64,000 nt of DNA from Candidatus Tanganyikabacteria bacterium (GTDB lineage: Bacteria; Cyanobacteriota; Sericytochromatia; S15B-MN24; VGJW01). Shown in pieces: positions 25,855 through 35,600 of this stretch. The DNA is taken from positions 124,001-188,000 of the forward strand of contig VGJW01000003.1 in NCBI GenBank assembly GCA_016867265.1. Direction: 5' to 3'. The stretch's first letter is position 1, and each line of letters begins with the position of its first letter. Position numbers and translations under genes: made by a program. The notes below the pieces were generated by a model. It ran no database searches, was not told where the DNA came from, and was given only the letters and a program-made list of their open reading frames with translations.

Positions 25855-27134
25855 GTCGCGTCCCTTCCTGGGGATGGATGCTGCCTGTCCTTGCCGCTTG
25901 TCATGCCGTGCCGCCTTGGCAGGCAACGGTTGCGGCGGATGCGCCCGGGCGCTTCCTCGTGTCCCTCGATGCCCCCGACGCCGAGGCCCGAGCGGTAGCC
26001 TGGGGCTCCGGTGCCCGGGTTCGCGCCGTGTCTGACCACGTCTTGCTGGTGCAACCCGAGAGGGCGATGACCCTGCCCGAGGCCCGCACCCTTTGGCAGG
26101 GCGTGCCCGGAATCCGCCACGTCGAGGAGGATCGCCTGTTGCGGCCTTCGTGGTGGGGGAGTTGGCGTGCGGCCTTGCGTCTGGCCTTGCCCGCATTCAG
26201 GATCGCCATCCAGGCCGTTGACCCCTTGACGCCCGAGGGCGCGGGCGGTGCCGGCCTGCCCGGGCAATGGGCAGTCGGCGCCCTGGGCCTCGAGGCTGTC
26301 TGGGCCCGAACCCAGGGCCGGGGCATCAAGGTCGCGGTCCTCGATACCGGGGTCGATGCCGGCCATCCGGACCTGGCGGGCAATCTGGATGCGGGGCTCA
26401 ACCTGATCGAGGGTGGCGGCCTGCCCCCGACCGACGACTTCGGGCACGGGACGCATGTGGCGGGCATCGTGGGCGCTGCCCTGAACGGTCGCGGCGTTGT
26501 CGGCGTGGCACCCGAATGTCGTATCCTGCCCATCCGGGTCCTCGGGGTCGAGGGCGGGACGACGGCAGCGCTCATCGAGGGCCTTGATGCGGCGAGAAGG
26601 CGCGGCGCTCAGGTTGCCAACCTGAGCCTCGGGTCGGCGCAAATCAGCCGGATTGAGGCGGATGAGATGGCCCGCGCCGTGGGCCAAGGGATGATTGTCG
26701 TTGCCGCGGCGGGTAACGAAGCGCTCTCCGGGAACCCGATCGAGTATCCTGCTGCGCTTACGGGCGTCATTTCCGTGGCTGCGCTGGGCCTGTCCGGCAA
26801 GGATGCCGCCGGGGCACCCGTGATGGTGCGTGCTGCGTTCTCCAACCACAATCCTTTCAATGCCGTGGCGGCCCCGGGAGTCGACATCCTTTCTACCGTT
26901 CCCCTCGCGCTGTTTCCCGATGCGACGGCAGTGGGAGCAGGCTATGCTTATGCCAGCGGTACCTCGATGGCCAGCCCGCTGGTCGCGGGGGTCGCGGCCT
27001 TGATGCTGGCCCGCGGATTGCCTGCGGCGCAGGTTCGTTACCGCTTGCAGGAGACGGCTCGTGACCTGGGCGCTCCGGGGCCGGATGACTTGCACGGGGC
27101 CGGTCTCGTCCAACCCGCTGTTGCCGTGCCCTGA
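25851..27134 (+). CDS. Subtilisin-like (S8) serine protease, lipoprotein
   Basis: 427 residues with a full S8 catalytic set: Asp165 (VAVLDTGVDAGHPD), His199 (DDFGHGTHVAG), oxyanion Asn289 (VVAAAGNEA) and Ser372 (YASGTSMASPLVAG). The N-terminus has a lipobox-like LPVLAACH (Cys17). Residues 30-100 resemble an inhibitor-I9 propeptide (RFLVSLDAPDAEARAVAWGS, GIRHVEEDRLL). It is coupled by four-base overlap to the carboxypeptidase-regulatory-like lipoprotein and by one base to the asparaginase-like gene. Confidence 0.95.
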   Translation: MSRVPSWGWMLPVLAACHAVPPWQATVAADAPGRFLVSLDAPDAEARAVAWGSGARVRAVSDHVLLVQPERAMTLPEARTLWQGVPGIRHVEEDRLLRPSWWGSWRAALRLALPAFRIAIQAVDPLTPEGAGGAGLPGQWAVGALGLEAVWARTQGRGIKVAVLDTGVDAGHPDLAGNLDAGLNLIEGGGLPPTDDFGHGTHVAGIVGAALNGRGVVGVAPECRILPIRVLGVEGGTTAALIEGLDAARRRGAQVANLSLGSAQISRIEADEMARAVGQGMIVVAAAGNEALSGNPIEYPAALTGVISVAALGLSGKDAAGAPVMVRAAFSNHNPFNAVAAPGVDILSTVPLALFPDATAVGAGYAYASGTSMASPLVAGVAALMLARGLPAAQVRYRLQETARDLGAPGPDDLHGAGLVQPAVAVP

Positions 27135-28144
27135 TGTCCGACCGGAGAATGGCCATGTCCCTCGCCACCGAAAGCCGTCAGCCCGAGGGGCTCGGCAGCG
27201 CACCCGAGCCCTTGGTGGCCGTCTGGCGTGGCCCCCATGTGGAAAGCGTCCATTTCGGCTGGTTTGCGCTGGTGGATGCCCGTGGTGACGTTGAGGAGAT
27301 GACTCCGGATGCGCCGCGCATCTTTGCGCGATCGACGGCCAAGCCGTTCCAGGCACTTCCCTTGCTCCGTTCGGGTGCCGCCGCGGTCTTCGGTCTCGAG
27401 GAGCGCCACCTGGCCCTGACGTGCGCCTCACACGCAGGTGAGGCCGTGCATCAGGAGGGTGTTCGGGCCTTGCTCGAACGGGCCGGACTGGAAGAATCCA
27501 TGCTCGGATGCGGCATGCACGCGCCGTTCTCCGCGCCGCGATCCGCGCCGGGCCTGCTGGCCAACAACTGCTCGGGCAAGCATTCGGGCATGCTGGCGAC
27601 GTGCCGGCACCAACGCTGGAGCACTGTAGACTATCTCGACCCGGCTCACCCCTTGCAGCAGCAGATCGCCGCGATCCTCGAAGAGATGGGGGGCTATCTG
27701 CCCGACAGCGAGCCTGACGGCTGCAGCGCGCCTTCGTGGCACCTGCCGATCGAGGCGCTCGCGAGGGCCTTCTCGGCCTTGCCCAAGGACCCGGATGGTG
27801 CCCGCCTGCTCGCTGCCATGGCCGCTCACCCCTTGCTGGTCGCCGGCACGGGCCGTCGGGACTCTGTGCTCATGGAGGTCACGGGTGGTCGCCTTGTCTC
27901 CAAGGGGGGAGCGGAAGGCGTGACGGTCGGTGTATGCCGGGTGACGGGCAGGGCGTGGGCGCTCAAGGTCGCCGACGGCACGTCCCGGGCGGTCGGTCCC
28001 GCGTTGCTGGCCTTCCTGCGTCGGTTCGGACTCATCGACGCGAACGAGGCCCAACGGCTCGAGGCGTTGGCTGTGCCCGAGTTGCGCAATCATGCGGGGA
28101 CGCGGGTCGGCCGCCTGTCGGGTGCCGGCCGGATCGCGCCCTGA
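27134..28144 (+). CDS. Asparaginase-II-type protein (Pfam Asparaginase_II family)
   Basis: 336 residues resembling the Rhizobium etli AnsA-like family: SVHFGWFALVDARGDVEE, IFARSTAKPFQALPLL, ALTCASHAGEAVHQ, LLANNCSGKHSGMLA and SKGGAEGVTVGV. The conserved Ser-Thr-Lys (ARSTAK) and Ser-Gly-Lys (CSGKHSG) segments thought to form the active site are intact. The enzyme would hydrolyse L-asparagine to aspartate and ammonia. ATG 27134 overlaps the protease stop, but ATG 27155 has a better ribosome site (GGAGA 7 bases before). Confidence 0.9.
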   Translation: MSDRRMAMSLATESRQPEGLGSAPEPLVAVWRGPHVESVHFGWFALVDARGDVEEMTPDAPRIFARSTAKPFQALPLLRSGAAAVFGLEERHLALTCASHAGEAVHQEGVRALLERAGLEESMLGCGMHAPFSAPRSAPGLLANNCSGKHSGMLATCRHQRWSTVDYLDPAHPLQQQIAAILEEMGGYLPDSEPDGCSAPSWHLPIEALARAFSALPKDPDGARLLAAMAAHPLLVAGTGRRDSVLMEVTGGRLVSKGGAEGVTVGVCRVTGRAWALKVADGTSRAVGPALLAFLRRFGLIDANEAQRLEALAVPELRNHAGTRVGRLSGAGRIAP

Positions 28145-28154
28145 ACGACGGCCG

Positions 28155-28589
28155 TCAGGGCGTCGAGGTACCCGCGCCGTCCCCACGGGACGTGGCGAGG
28201 CCGACGCGTTGGACGCCACTCGCCTTCAGGCGGTCGATGACCGAGACGACCCTCTCGAAGGCCAGCCGCTTGTCGGCCGCGACCATGACGGCCAGATCTG
28301 ACTTGTCCTGGCGCAGGCGCCGGATGCGGGCCTCGAAGGCCTCTGGCCCGATGTCCTGGCCCTCGAGCCGGAGCGAGCCGTCCTCGAGGACCTGCACGAC
28401 CGTCGCGGGTGGCGTCTTCTCGGACGATTGGCTGCTCGGCAACTCGGCCTTGAGGGCTTCCGAAATCTGGGGCAGGAAGGCCATCACCATCAGGAACAGG
28501 GTCACGATCATGAAGACGTCGATCATCGGGACCACTTCGAAACGTGTCTCGCGTCGGCGGCGTCGGGACGGGCCCCGGGGATCAGCCAC
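28155..28589 (-). CDS. exbD: ExbD/TolR-family biopolymer transport protein
   Basis: 144 residues from GTG 28589. A basic cytoplasmic N-terminus leads into one membrane helix with the functional Asp24 (VVPMIDVFMIVTLFLM), and a periplasmic domain follows (SLRLEGQDIGPEAFEARI, VMVAADKRLAFERVVSVIDRL). It works with ExbB to couple the proton gradient to energy use in the outer membrane. It overlaps the exbB end by eight bases; no tonB or tolA gene is present here, so TonB- or Tol-type use is open. Confidence 0.93.
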   Translation of the reverse strand: MADPRGPSRRRRRETRFEVVPMIDVFMIVTLFLMVMAFLPQISEALKAELPSSQSSEKTPPATVVQVLEDGSLRLEGQDIGPEAFEARIRRLRQDKSDLAVMVAADKRLAFERVVSVIDRLKASGVQRVGLATSRGDGAGTSTP

Positions 28590-29193
28590 GCTCGGGCACC
28601 TCGACGGGTGGGGTAGGCGCCTGTTTCGGCTGCCGTGCCGGCAGGGGGCCTTGCAGCAGGCTGCCCAGCGTGTCGGCGAAGGTGTCGAGGCGATTCTGCA
28701 GGGCGTGATGGGCCAGTGCGGCGAGGATCGCCACGACCAGGCCGCCTGCCGTCGCAACGAGCGCCTCGGAAATGCCCCGGGACAGCTCGTTGAGTGGGTC
28801 GGTCGGCCGGACCGCGGCAACCTTGGCGAAGTTCTGGATCATGCCCGACACGGTTCCCAGCAAGCCGAAGAGGGGCGAGATTGCGGCGATGACATTCAGC
28901 CAGGCGATGCGACGCTCGACGGCGGACACCGCGGTCGCGGCGAAGCGCGTACGGCCCTCGGTCCCGGCTTCCGGATGCGCCAGCGCCCAGGCCATGGTCC
29001 TGCTGAACAGGTCCGCAGGCGCCCCCTTCCGGGTCAGGGCCCGGTCGCCTTCCTCCCACGCTTCGCATTGGCGTTCACTGCGGGCCAGCAGCCAGCCGAC
29101 CTCGAAGATGAGGGCAAGGCTGACGACCGAGGCGAGGACGATGGGAACCATCACCCATCCGCCCAGACGCAGCGTGTCGAGAATCTCGAGCAT
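28582..29193 (-). CDS. exbB: ExbB/MotA/TolQ-family proton channel protein
   Basis: 203 residues with three membrane helices: GGWVMVPIVLASVVSLALIFEVGWLL at the N-terminus, and two in the conserved C-terminal half (AWLNVIAAISPLFGLLGTVSGMIQNF and EALVATAGGLVVAILAALAHHAL). The TVSGMI and EALVATAGGL segments are the signature that packs around ExbD. GGGAG stands eight bases before the ATG. It is translated in series with exbD. Confidence 0.93.
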   Translation of the reverse strand: MLEILDTLRLGGWVMVPIVLASVVSLALIFEVGWLLARSERQCEAWEEGDRALTRKGAPADLFSRTMAWALAHPEAGTEGRTRFAATAVSAVERRIAWLNVIAAISPLFGLLGTVSGMIQNFAKVAAVRPTDPLNELSRGISEALVATAGGLVVAILAALAHHALQNRLDTFADTLGSLLQGPLPARQPKQAPTPPVEVPERG

Positions 29194-29344
29194 CGGTCAC
29201 TCCCGGGACGCGACGGACCCTTCAGGTACACGCCCTTTGGGACGACGGCGGGCGCGACCGGGTTCCATCACGCCGCAACGACCCCTGTGTCGTCAAGGGC
29301 GCGCGTCACGTGCGAGGCAGCGCTCGCCGGGGCATAGGGGACGC

Positions 29345-29647
29345 ATGATTGAGCCAAGGACCCGATTCGACCTCGTATCCCGCGGCATCGGCCGGGTGAC
29401 GGGGGGTGTCGTCCTTTGGCTGATCGGGGGCGTGCTTTATTTGGCTCAGCCCTCGGCGGCGGCGGGGATGCTGCTATTCGGAACGTGCCTGCTGGCTCTC
29501 GGGGGCTGGGAAATCGCGAAAGGTCGAATGGCGGCCCAGCGCAGCGTCGGCTGTCCCGGATGCGGAACACGCAACGATGTCCTGTCCCAAGTCGAGACCT
29601 TTGCCTGTTACCAGTGCGGCAAGCCGCTGCGTCTGCCACCCGCGTGA
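29345..29647 (+). CDS. Small membrane protein with zinc ribbon
   Basis: 100 residues. Two membrane helices (GGVVLWLIGGVLYLA and AAGMLLFGTCLLALGGWEIA) are followed by a cytoplasmic four-Cys zinc ribbon (GCPGCGTRND and FACYQCGKPL). AGGGGACGC precedes the ATG. No function is known. It lies alone between the exb pair and the protease promoter region. Confidence 0.75.
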   Translation: MIEPRTRFDLVSRGIGRVTGGVVLWLIGGVLYLAQPSAAAGMLLFGTCLLALGGWEIAKGRMAAQRSVGCPGCGTRNDVLSQVETFACYQCGKPLRLPPA

Positions 29648-29688
29648 TGCGCACCACTGCCTGATCTCCGCCACAAGGGCCACGCAGT

Positions 29689-29765
29689 CAGGTTAAAATT
29701 CTGTTAAATATGGGGCTCTCCTCTTGAGCCTGAGTAAAGGACCTGTTAAGTTAGATTCAGGTTAA
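29689..29765. promoter_or_regulatory. Mirrored CAGGTTAA/CTGTTAA motif array before the second protease gene
   Basis: Within an AT-rich island, CAGGTTAA (29689-29696) and CTGTTAA (29701-29707) are followed by CTGTTAA (29743-29749) and CAGGTTAA (29758-29765), so the order is mirrored around about 29727. Spacers between the first and second pair members are 4 and 8 bases. The gene starts at 29917, so the array lies 150-230 bases upstream. It is a candidate binding region for a regulator or a promoter block; the rest of 29648-29916 shows nothing else. Confidence 0.45.
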
Positions 29766-29916
29766 GTCGTGGTTGCGTTTGGCACGAGCGACGGCCTTCT
29801 TCATGACGGTTCCCGGTTTCATGGCAACGTCATTTCCCAGGCCCTTGGCCTTCGCAATATCTCGTTCCCTCCCTTGCCCATTGGTCGGGCCCAGTGCCCA
29901 TTCAGGAGTTCGCCGG

Positions 29917-31203
29917 ATGAAGAAGTTCGCCCTGCTCGCCTCGCTCGCGGTTGCTGCCGGAACCGTCGGCTGCGGCACGTCCCCCGTCGGTCAGACGCAG
30001 GCCCTTGGTGGCCAGGTCAACCTGTCGGCCGCCGCCGTGCCCGGCCAGGTGCTCGTCAAGTTGAAGCCCGGCGCGAATGCGATGGGCGTGATGGCCGCTC
30101 GGTCCGCAATGGGCCTTCGTTCGGTCGCCGCGCAGAGCGCAACGCTGAATCGGATGGGCTGGACGATGATGTCGTTCGACGCCAGCCGCACGAACATGGC
30201 CAGCGTTATCGGTGCTCTGTCCTCGGATGCTTCGGTGGCCTACGCCGAGCCCAACTACGTCGCCACCGTCTCCGATTTCCGCCCCATCCGTCCGGGTGTG
30301 GGCGCTACGGCCAAGGCCGGCTACAACGACCCGATGGTGGCCGATCAGTATACCCTCGAAAAAGTTGAAACTGCCGCCGCGCACGCCGTCACCGAGGGTT
30401 CCGAGAAGACCCTGCTTGCCATCGTCGACACCGGCGTGGATTACAACCATCCCGACTTCATGAGCCGTGACGGCCGTGGCAGTCGCGTCGTCAAGGGCAA
30501 GGACTTCGCCAACATGGACGATGATCCGATGGACATGCACGGCCACGGCACCCATTGCGCCGGCATCGCCGCCGCGACCTCCAACAACGGTGAGGGCATC
30601 GTCGGCCAGGCCCCCGGCGTCCGCATCCTCGCGGTCAAGGTTCTGGGCGACAACGGCTCCGGCAGCTACGGTGGCGTCGCCAACGGCATCATCTACGCCG
30701 CGGACCAGGGTTCGTCGGTGATCAGCATGAGCCTCGGTGGCCCGAGCAGCTCGAAGGTGGTCGAGGATGCCGTCAAGTACGCCATCTCGAAGGGTTCGTT
30801 GGTTGTTGCCGCGATGGGTAATGACGGCCGCAAGATCAAGAGCTTCCCCGCCGCGATCCCCGGCGTGATGGCCGTGGGTTCGACCAACGTGTCCGAGAAG
30901 CGCAGCAGCTACTCGAACTTCGGCGAGTGGATTTCGCTGGGCGCCCCTGGTGAAGCCATCCTGTCGACGCTGCCGACCAAGGGCAGCCAGATGGGCAAGG
31001 TCTATGGCAAGGCCAGCGGCACCTCGATGGCGACTCCTTGCGCCGCTGGCGTGGCGGCTCTGGTTCGTGGCCTGCATCCCGAGTGGGACGCGGCCATGGT
31101 CCGGGCGCACCTCGAGCGGACCAGCGATGACCTCGGCGACAAGGGCTTCGACATCCAGTTCGGCCACGGCCGCGTCAACGCCCGTCGCGCCGTCACCGAG
31201 TAG
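29917..31203 (+). CDS. Subtilisin-like (S8) serine protease, lipoprotein
   Basis: 428 residues. The lipobox is AAGTVGCGT (Cys19). Residues 42-115 look like an inhibitor-I9 propeptide (GQVLVKLKPGANAMG ... VAYAEPNYVATV). The catalytic residues are Asp171 (IVDTGVDYNHPD), His210 (HGHGTHCAGIAA), Asn302 (AAMGNDG) and Ser370 (SGTSMATPCAAG). It is not a close copy of the other S8 protein in the window. AGGAG lies ten bases before ATG 29917, and a strong terminator follows, so it is a single-gene unit. Confidence 0.96.
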   Translation: MKKFALLASLAVAAGTVGCGTSPVGQTQALGGQVNLSAAAVPGQVLVKLKPGANAMGVMAARSAMGLRSVAAQSATLNRMGWTMMSFDASRTNMASVIGALSSDASVAYAEPNYVATVSDFRPIRPGVGATAKAGYNDPMVADQYTLEKVETAAAHAVTEGSEKTLLAIVDTGVDYNHPDFMSRDGRGSRVVKGKDFANMDDDPMDMHGHGTHCAGIAAATSNNGEGIVGQAPGVRILAVKVLGDNGSGSYGGVANGIIYAADQGSSVISMSLGGPSSSKVVEDAVKYAISKGSLVVAAMGNDGRKIKSFPAAIPGVMAVGSTNVSEKRSSYSNFGEWISLGAPGEAILSTLPTKGSQMGKVYGKASGTSMATPCAAGVAALVRGLHPEWDAAMVRAHLERTSDDLGDKGFDIQFGHGRVNARRAVTE

Positions 31204-31220
31204 GCCTCGTCCGGTTCCCG

Positions 31221-31253
31221 AAAGGGCGACCACCCACCGGGTGGTCGCCCTTT
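31221..31253 (+). terminator. Rho-independent-type terminator after the S8 protease gene
   Basis: A perfect 14-bp stem (31221-31234 with 31240-31253) with a five-base loop starts 18 bases after the stop codon. The following bases TCCCTTG form only a weak T-tract; the A/T ends of the stem add TTT. Confidence 0.85.
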
Positions 31254-31283
31254 CCCTTGCTTGGGGCATCGTTCCCAAGCAAA

Positions 31284-31310
31284 ACACCCCCGCCGAGAGG
31301 GCAGGGGTGT
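31284..31310 (-). terminator. Terminator of the birA/small-protein unit
   Basis: On the minus strand an 11-bp stem (one G-T pair) with loop CTCTC is followed by TTTTGCTT. It lies 37 bases after the stop of the small minus-strand gene at 31347. Confidence 0.82.
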
Positions 31311-31346
31311 CCGCGCCGACCTGGTCGGACCTTCGATCGTCCGGGT

Positions 31347-31604
31347 TCAGGTAGGGAGGGGTTCGCGTCCCGACCGAGTCAGGACGGTGTCGAGAAGGGT
31401 GTCGATCAAGGGGCCGCGGTGGCGAAGAATGATGTCCGACAGACCGGGTTCGGCTTCCGGGTAGAGTTCGACTTCGACCTCGGCTCCCGGCAGCCATGTG
31501 ACGGTCCACAGGGTCTGGTGGCGGCGATTGCCGACACGAAGTTCCATCACCCCGCAGCAGGACTCGCCGTCCTGTCTCTCGATGTCGATGGCATGGATAC
31601 GCAA
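31347..31604 (-). CDS. Small conserved-looking protein of unknown function
   Basis: 85 residues. TTG 31604 has GGAG eight bases upstream and starts LRIHAIDIERQDGESC. The remaining sequence (GVMELRVGNRRHQTLW, WLPGAEVEVELYPEAEPGL, IILRHRGPLIDTLLDTVL) has the strand-rich makeup of a small soluble fold and good third-position GC. I do not know the family. It lies 108 bases after birA on the same strand and just before a shared terminator, so they probably form one transcript. Confidence 0.65.
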   Translation of the reverse strand: MRIHAIDIERQDGESCCGVMELRVGNRRHQTLWTVTWLPGAEVEVELYPEAEPGLSDIILRHRGPLIDTLLDTVLTRSGREPLPT

Positions 31605-31712
31605 GGTTGGGGCTCCATCGTCCCCCCGGAACGGACCGGGACCATGCAGAGGCTAGCATCGGCTGTTGGCGGCAGGATGCTACCTGCGTCACCAATTTGA
31701 TGGTCCCTGCCG

Positions 31713-32435
31713 CTACATGTACCGGTCGGCCAGGCCCCGTACCTGACCACTGCGGATGGTGTGCTGGCGACCTGCGTGATCCTGCATGCAGAGGCTGCCG
31801 TCCTCCAGGAGGGCCGAAAACGTGCCCTCCCTGGTCGTGCCATCGGGACACAGCCATGTTCCCTGTCTGCCCAAGGTGCGACATGCCTTGGCGTAGTCCT
31901 CTCGGACCTGCTCGGTCGTTCGCGGTACGGCCATTTCCGCTTGCAGCGCTTCCATCCACGATATGGCCGGTGGCAGGCAGCTCGAGAAGGCGCCGACCCA
32001 TGTCGCCTCGGGCCATTCGGGGGGTACGAGGTTGAGTCCGATGCCCAGGATGATGCCTGCCGGGCCGGGGGACTCCGCCAGGATGCCACCCCATTTTCCG
32101 GGGGCACCCTCGGCTGGCACGTGGACCAGGTCATTGACCCATTTCAGGCCGCAATCCTCGAGTTCGACGCCAAGCCGGGCCGCGGCCGCGAGCACCACGA
32201 GGCCGGCCCGGTGCGTGGTCCATGCATCCCGGGGCGGTCCCGGAAGCCACCAGGATGCGGAAAGATTGCCCGGTGGCGCGCGCCACGTCCGGCCGCGCTG
32301 GCCGTGGCCGGACGTCTGGACGGTGGTCCATACCCGCATCGGCACAGCGGTCGGATGCCCCGCCGCCAAGCGCCTGCGAATTTCGTCCGAGGTCGAGTCG
32401 ACCTCGGGCATATAGCCATCAGGGGTTACGGTCAC
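31713..32435 (-). CDS. birA: Biotin-[acetyl-CoA carboxylase] ligase
   Basis: 240 residues. It activates biotin with ATP and attaches it to the carboxylase carrier protein. The biotinoyl-AMP site SGHGQRGRTWRAPPGNLSAS, the LKWVNDLVH segment and GKWGGILAE are present. The N-terminal helix-turn-helix of repressor-type BirA is missing, so this is the monofunctional class. GTG 32435 or ATG 32411 (before PEVDSTSDE) may be the start. The gene diverges from rpoB. Confidence 0.93.
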   Translation of the reverse strand: MTVTPDGYMPEVDSTSDEIRRRLAAGHPTAVPMRVWTTVQTSGHGQRGRTWRAPPGNLSASWWLPGPPRDAWTTHRAGLVVLAAAARLGVELEDCGLKWVNDLVHVPAEGAPGKWGGILAESPGPAGIILGIGLNLVPPEWPEATWVGAFSSCLPPAISWMEALQAEMAVPRTTEQVREDYAKACRTLGRQGTWLCPDGTTREGTFSALLEDGSLCMQDHAGRQHTIRSGQVRGLADRYM

Positions 32436-32466
32436 GGCTTGTGTACCGGGGGCCGGAGTGCAGGCG

Positions 32467-32496
32467 TTGACGCCATCTCGAGGAGCCTGCTAGACT
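32467..32496 (+). promoter_or_regulatory. Sigma-70-type promoter of rpoB
   Basis: TTGACG (32467-32472) and TAGACT (32491-32496) are 18 bases apart. Transcription would start near 32503 and give a leader of about 110 bases. The divergent gap 32436-32614 has no other gene. No rplJ-rplL unit precedes rpoB here, so this is its main promoter. Confidence 0.8.
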
Positions 32497-32614
32497 GTGG
32501 GTTCCGCATATTGTGGGATAACGCGTTTCCTGCTGCCTGCGCGCCTTGCTCTTCTGTTTGTTCGGAACGAGTCGCGGTGCGACGAGGGGCAAGTGATAGA
32601 CGAAGGGTGGAAGC

Positions 32615-35600
32615 ATGCCGAATCTCTCCGGCGAACGTCAAAATGTGTACCCCGGCACCCGCTCGATTGACGAGAACCTGCCGAACCTGATCGAGATTCA
32701 GAAGCAGTCCTTCGCGTGGTTCCTGAAGGAGGGGCTCAAGGAAGAGCTCGAGTCCTTCTCGCCCATCTCGGACTACTCCAATCGTCTCGAGCTTCATTTT
32801 TTGACGGATTTCAAGCTGGGTGAGCCCAAGTACTCCGTGAACGAGTGCCGTTCGCGGGATGCCACGTATGCCAAGCCCCTCCGCATCAAGGTTCGTCTGT
32901 ACGCCAAGGAGACGGGCGAGATCAAGGAACAGGAGATCTTCATCGGCGAGATGCCGGTCATGACGCCCTACGGCACGTTCATCATCAACGGTGCGGAGCG
33001 CGTCATCGTTTCGCAGATTGTCCGCAGCCCCGGCGTCTACTTCAAGCGCGAGATTGACCCCTCGGGCAAGCGAAGCTACAGCGCGACCATCATCCCGAGC
33101 CGCGGTGCCTGGCTCAAGTTCGAGACGGACTCGAAGGAAGAAATCCATGTCCGCATCGACAAGAACCGCAAGCTTCACGCCAGCGTGCTGCTTCGTGCGC
33201 TCGGCTACAAGCATGACGAGCTTCCCGACCTGTTCAAGCATCCCGAGTTCTTCCGCAAGACCATGCAAGGGGAGGGCAAGGAGGGCAAGTCCGGCAAGGG
33301 CAAGGAGGTCGACCTGTCCGAGGAGGCCGCCCTCATCGAGGTCTACCGCAAGCTCCGTCCGGGCGACATGCCCAGCGTCGAAGGCGGTCGTCAGGTTCTC
33401 GGCAGCCGCTTCTTCGATCCCAAGCGCTATGATCTGGGTCGGGTTGGTCGCTACAAGCTGAATTCCAAGCTCGGCAATTCCGATCCCCTGTCGGCGCGTG
33501 TCCTGACGAGGGATGACATCGTTGCCGTCATCGACTACCTGGTCAGCCTGCATCACGACATCGGTACGGTCGATGATATCGACCATCTGGGCAATCGCCG
33601 CATCCGCAGCGTGGGCGAGTTGCTGCAGGCTCAGTTCCGTGTGGGGCTCACGCGACTCGAGCGCATCATCCGCGAGCGCATGACCATTACCGAGGCCGAT
33701 ACCCTGACGCCCCAGAACTTGGTCAATGCCAAGCCGCTGGTGGCGGCCATCAAGGAGTTTTTCGGTTCCAGTCAGCTGTCGCAGTTCATGGACCAGACGA
33801 ACCCCTTGGCCGAGCTGACCCACAAGCGTCGTCTTTCGGCGCTCGGTCCCGGCGGACTGACGCGTGAGCGGGCCGGTTTCGCGGTCCGTGACATCCACCA
33901 GTCCCACTACGGCCGCATCTGCCCGATCGAGACCCCCGAAGGTCCCAACGCCGGACTCATCGGCTCCTTGTCGACCTATGCCCGTGTCAATGACCTCGGC
34001 TTCATCGAGACACCGTACTACGTCGTCGACCACGGCCGCGTCACGGACGAGGTCCATTACCTGACGGCCGACCTCGAGGACGACCAACGCATCGCCCCCG
34101 GGGATGTCAAGCTGAAACCCCGCGAGGTGGAGAAGGCCAGCGGCAAGGCCTTCCAAGAGTTCGTCGAAGAGACGGTGAGCGTCCGCTTCAAGGGCAACTT
34201 CCAGAAGGTCACGCCCACTGAGGTCAACTACGTGGGCGTGGCGCCCATCCAAATCATCTCGGTCGCAACAGCCATGATCCCCTTCCTCGAGCACGATGAC
34301 GCCAACCGCGCGCTGATGGGCTCGAACATGCAGCGTCAGTCGGTGCCGCTGCTCCGCACGGAGCGGCCGCGCGTGGGTACGGGCATCGAATCCCGGACGG
34401 CCGTTGACTCGGGCATGGTGACCGTGGCCAAGGCTGCGGGTACCGTCACGCGGGTGACGGCGACGTCCGTCGATATCCTCGAGGACGAGACCAAGCAGAC
34501 CCGGACCTACTACCTGCTCAAGTTCCTCCGGTCCAACCAGGACACCTGCATCAATCAGCGTCCGATCGTCCGCAAGGGCGACCGAGTGCGCGAAGGTTCG
34601 CCCTTGGCGGACGGTGCGGCGACCCAGCAGGGCGAGATGTCGCTGGGGCGCAACATCCTCGTGGCATTCCTGCCGTGGGAGGGCTACAACTACGAAGACG
34701 CCATCCTGCTGAGCCAGCGTCTGGTTCGGGACGATGTCTTCACCTCGATTCACATCGAGAAGTACGAGATCGAGGCCCGTGCCACCAAGTTGGGCAACGA
34801 GGAGATTACTCGCGAGGTGCCCAACGTCTCGGATGAGACGCTCAGGGATCTCGACGAGCGTGGCATCATCCGCATCGGTGCTGAGGTCGAACCGGACGAC
34901 ATTCTTGTCGGTAAGGTGACGCCCAAGGGTGAGTCCGAGCATCCCCCCGAAGAGAAGCTCCTGCGGGCAATCTTCGGTGAGAAGTCCCGCGACGTCCGTG
35001 ACACGTCGCTTCGCGTGCCCCACGGCGAAAAGGGCTGGGTTGTCGACGTCAAGGTCTTCAGCCGGGACAATAACGACGAGCTGCCGCCCGGCGTCAACCA
35101 GGTGGTTCGTGTCTACGTCGCCCAGAAGCGCAAGATCAGCGTCGGTGACAAGATCGCCGGCCGTCACGGCAACAAGGGTATCGTTGCCAAGATCCTGCCC
35201 GTCGAGGACATGCCTTTTCTGCCCGACGGTACGCCGGTCGACATCGTGCTGAACCCGTTGGGCGTGCCCAGCCGCATGAACGTGGGTCAGACCTACGAGA
35301 CGACACTGGGACGTGCAGCCGAGTTGTTGGATGCCTACTTCTCGGTGTCGCCCTTCGACGAGATGTTTGCCCACGACGCTTCGGACGAGCTGATCAAGGC
35401 CAAGATGCGTGAGGCGCGTACGAAACTGGTCCAAGACAAGCTGCGTCGTGCGGACGGTAAGGTCTCCGAGGAACAGGCTGCTGCAGAGTTCGCTTGGCTG
35501 GGTGAGGACGGTAAGGCCACCCTGTATGACGGGCGGACGGGTGAGCCGTTCGACCGGAAGGTCACGGTCGGCAACATCTACATGATGAAGCTGGTCCACC

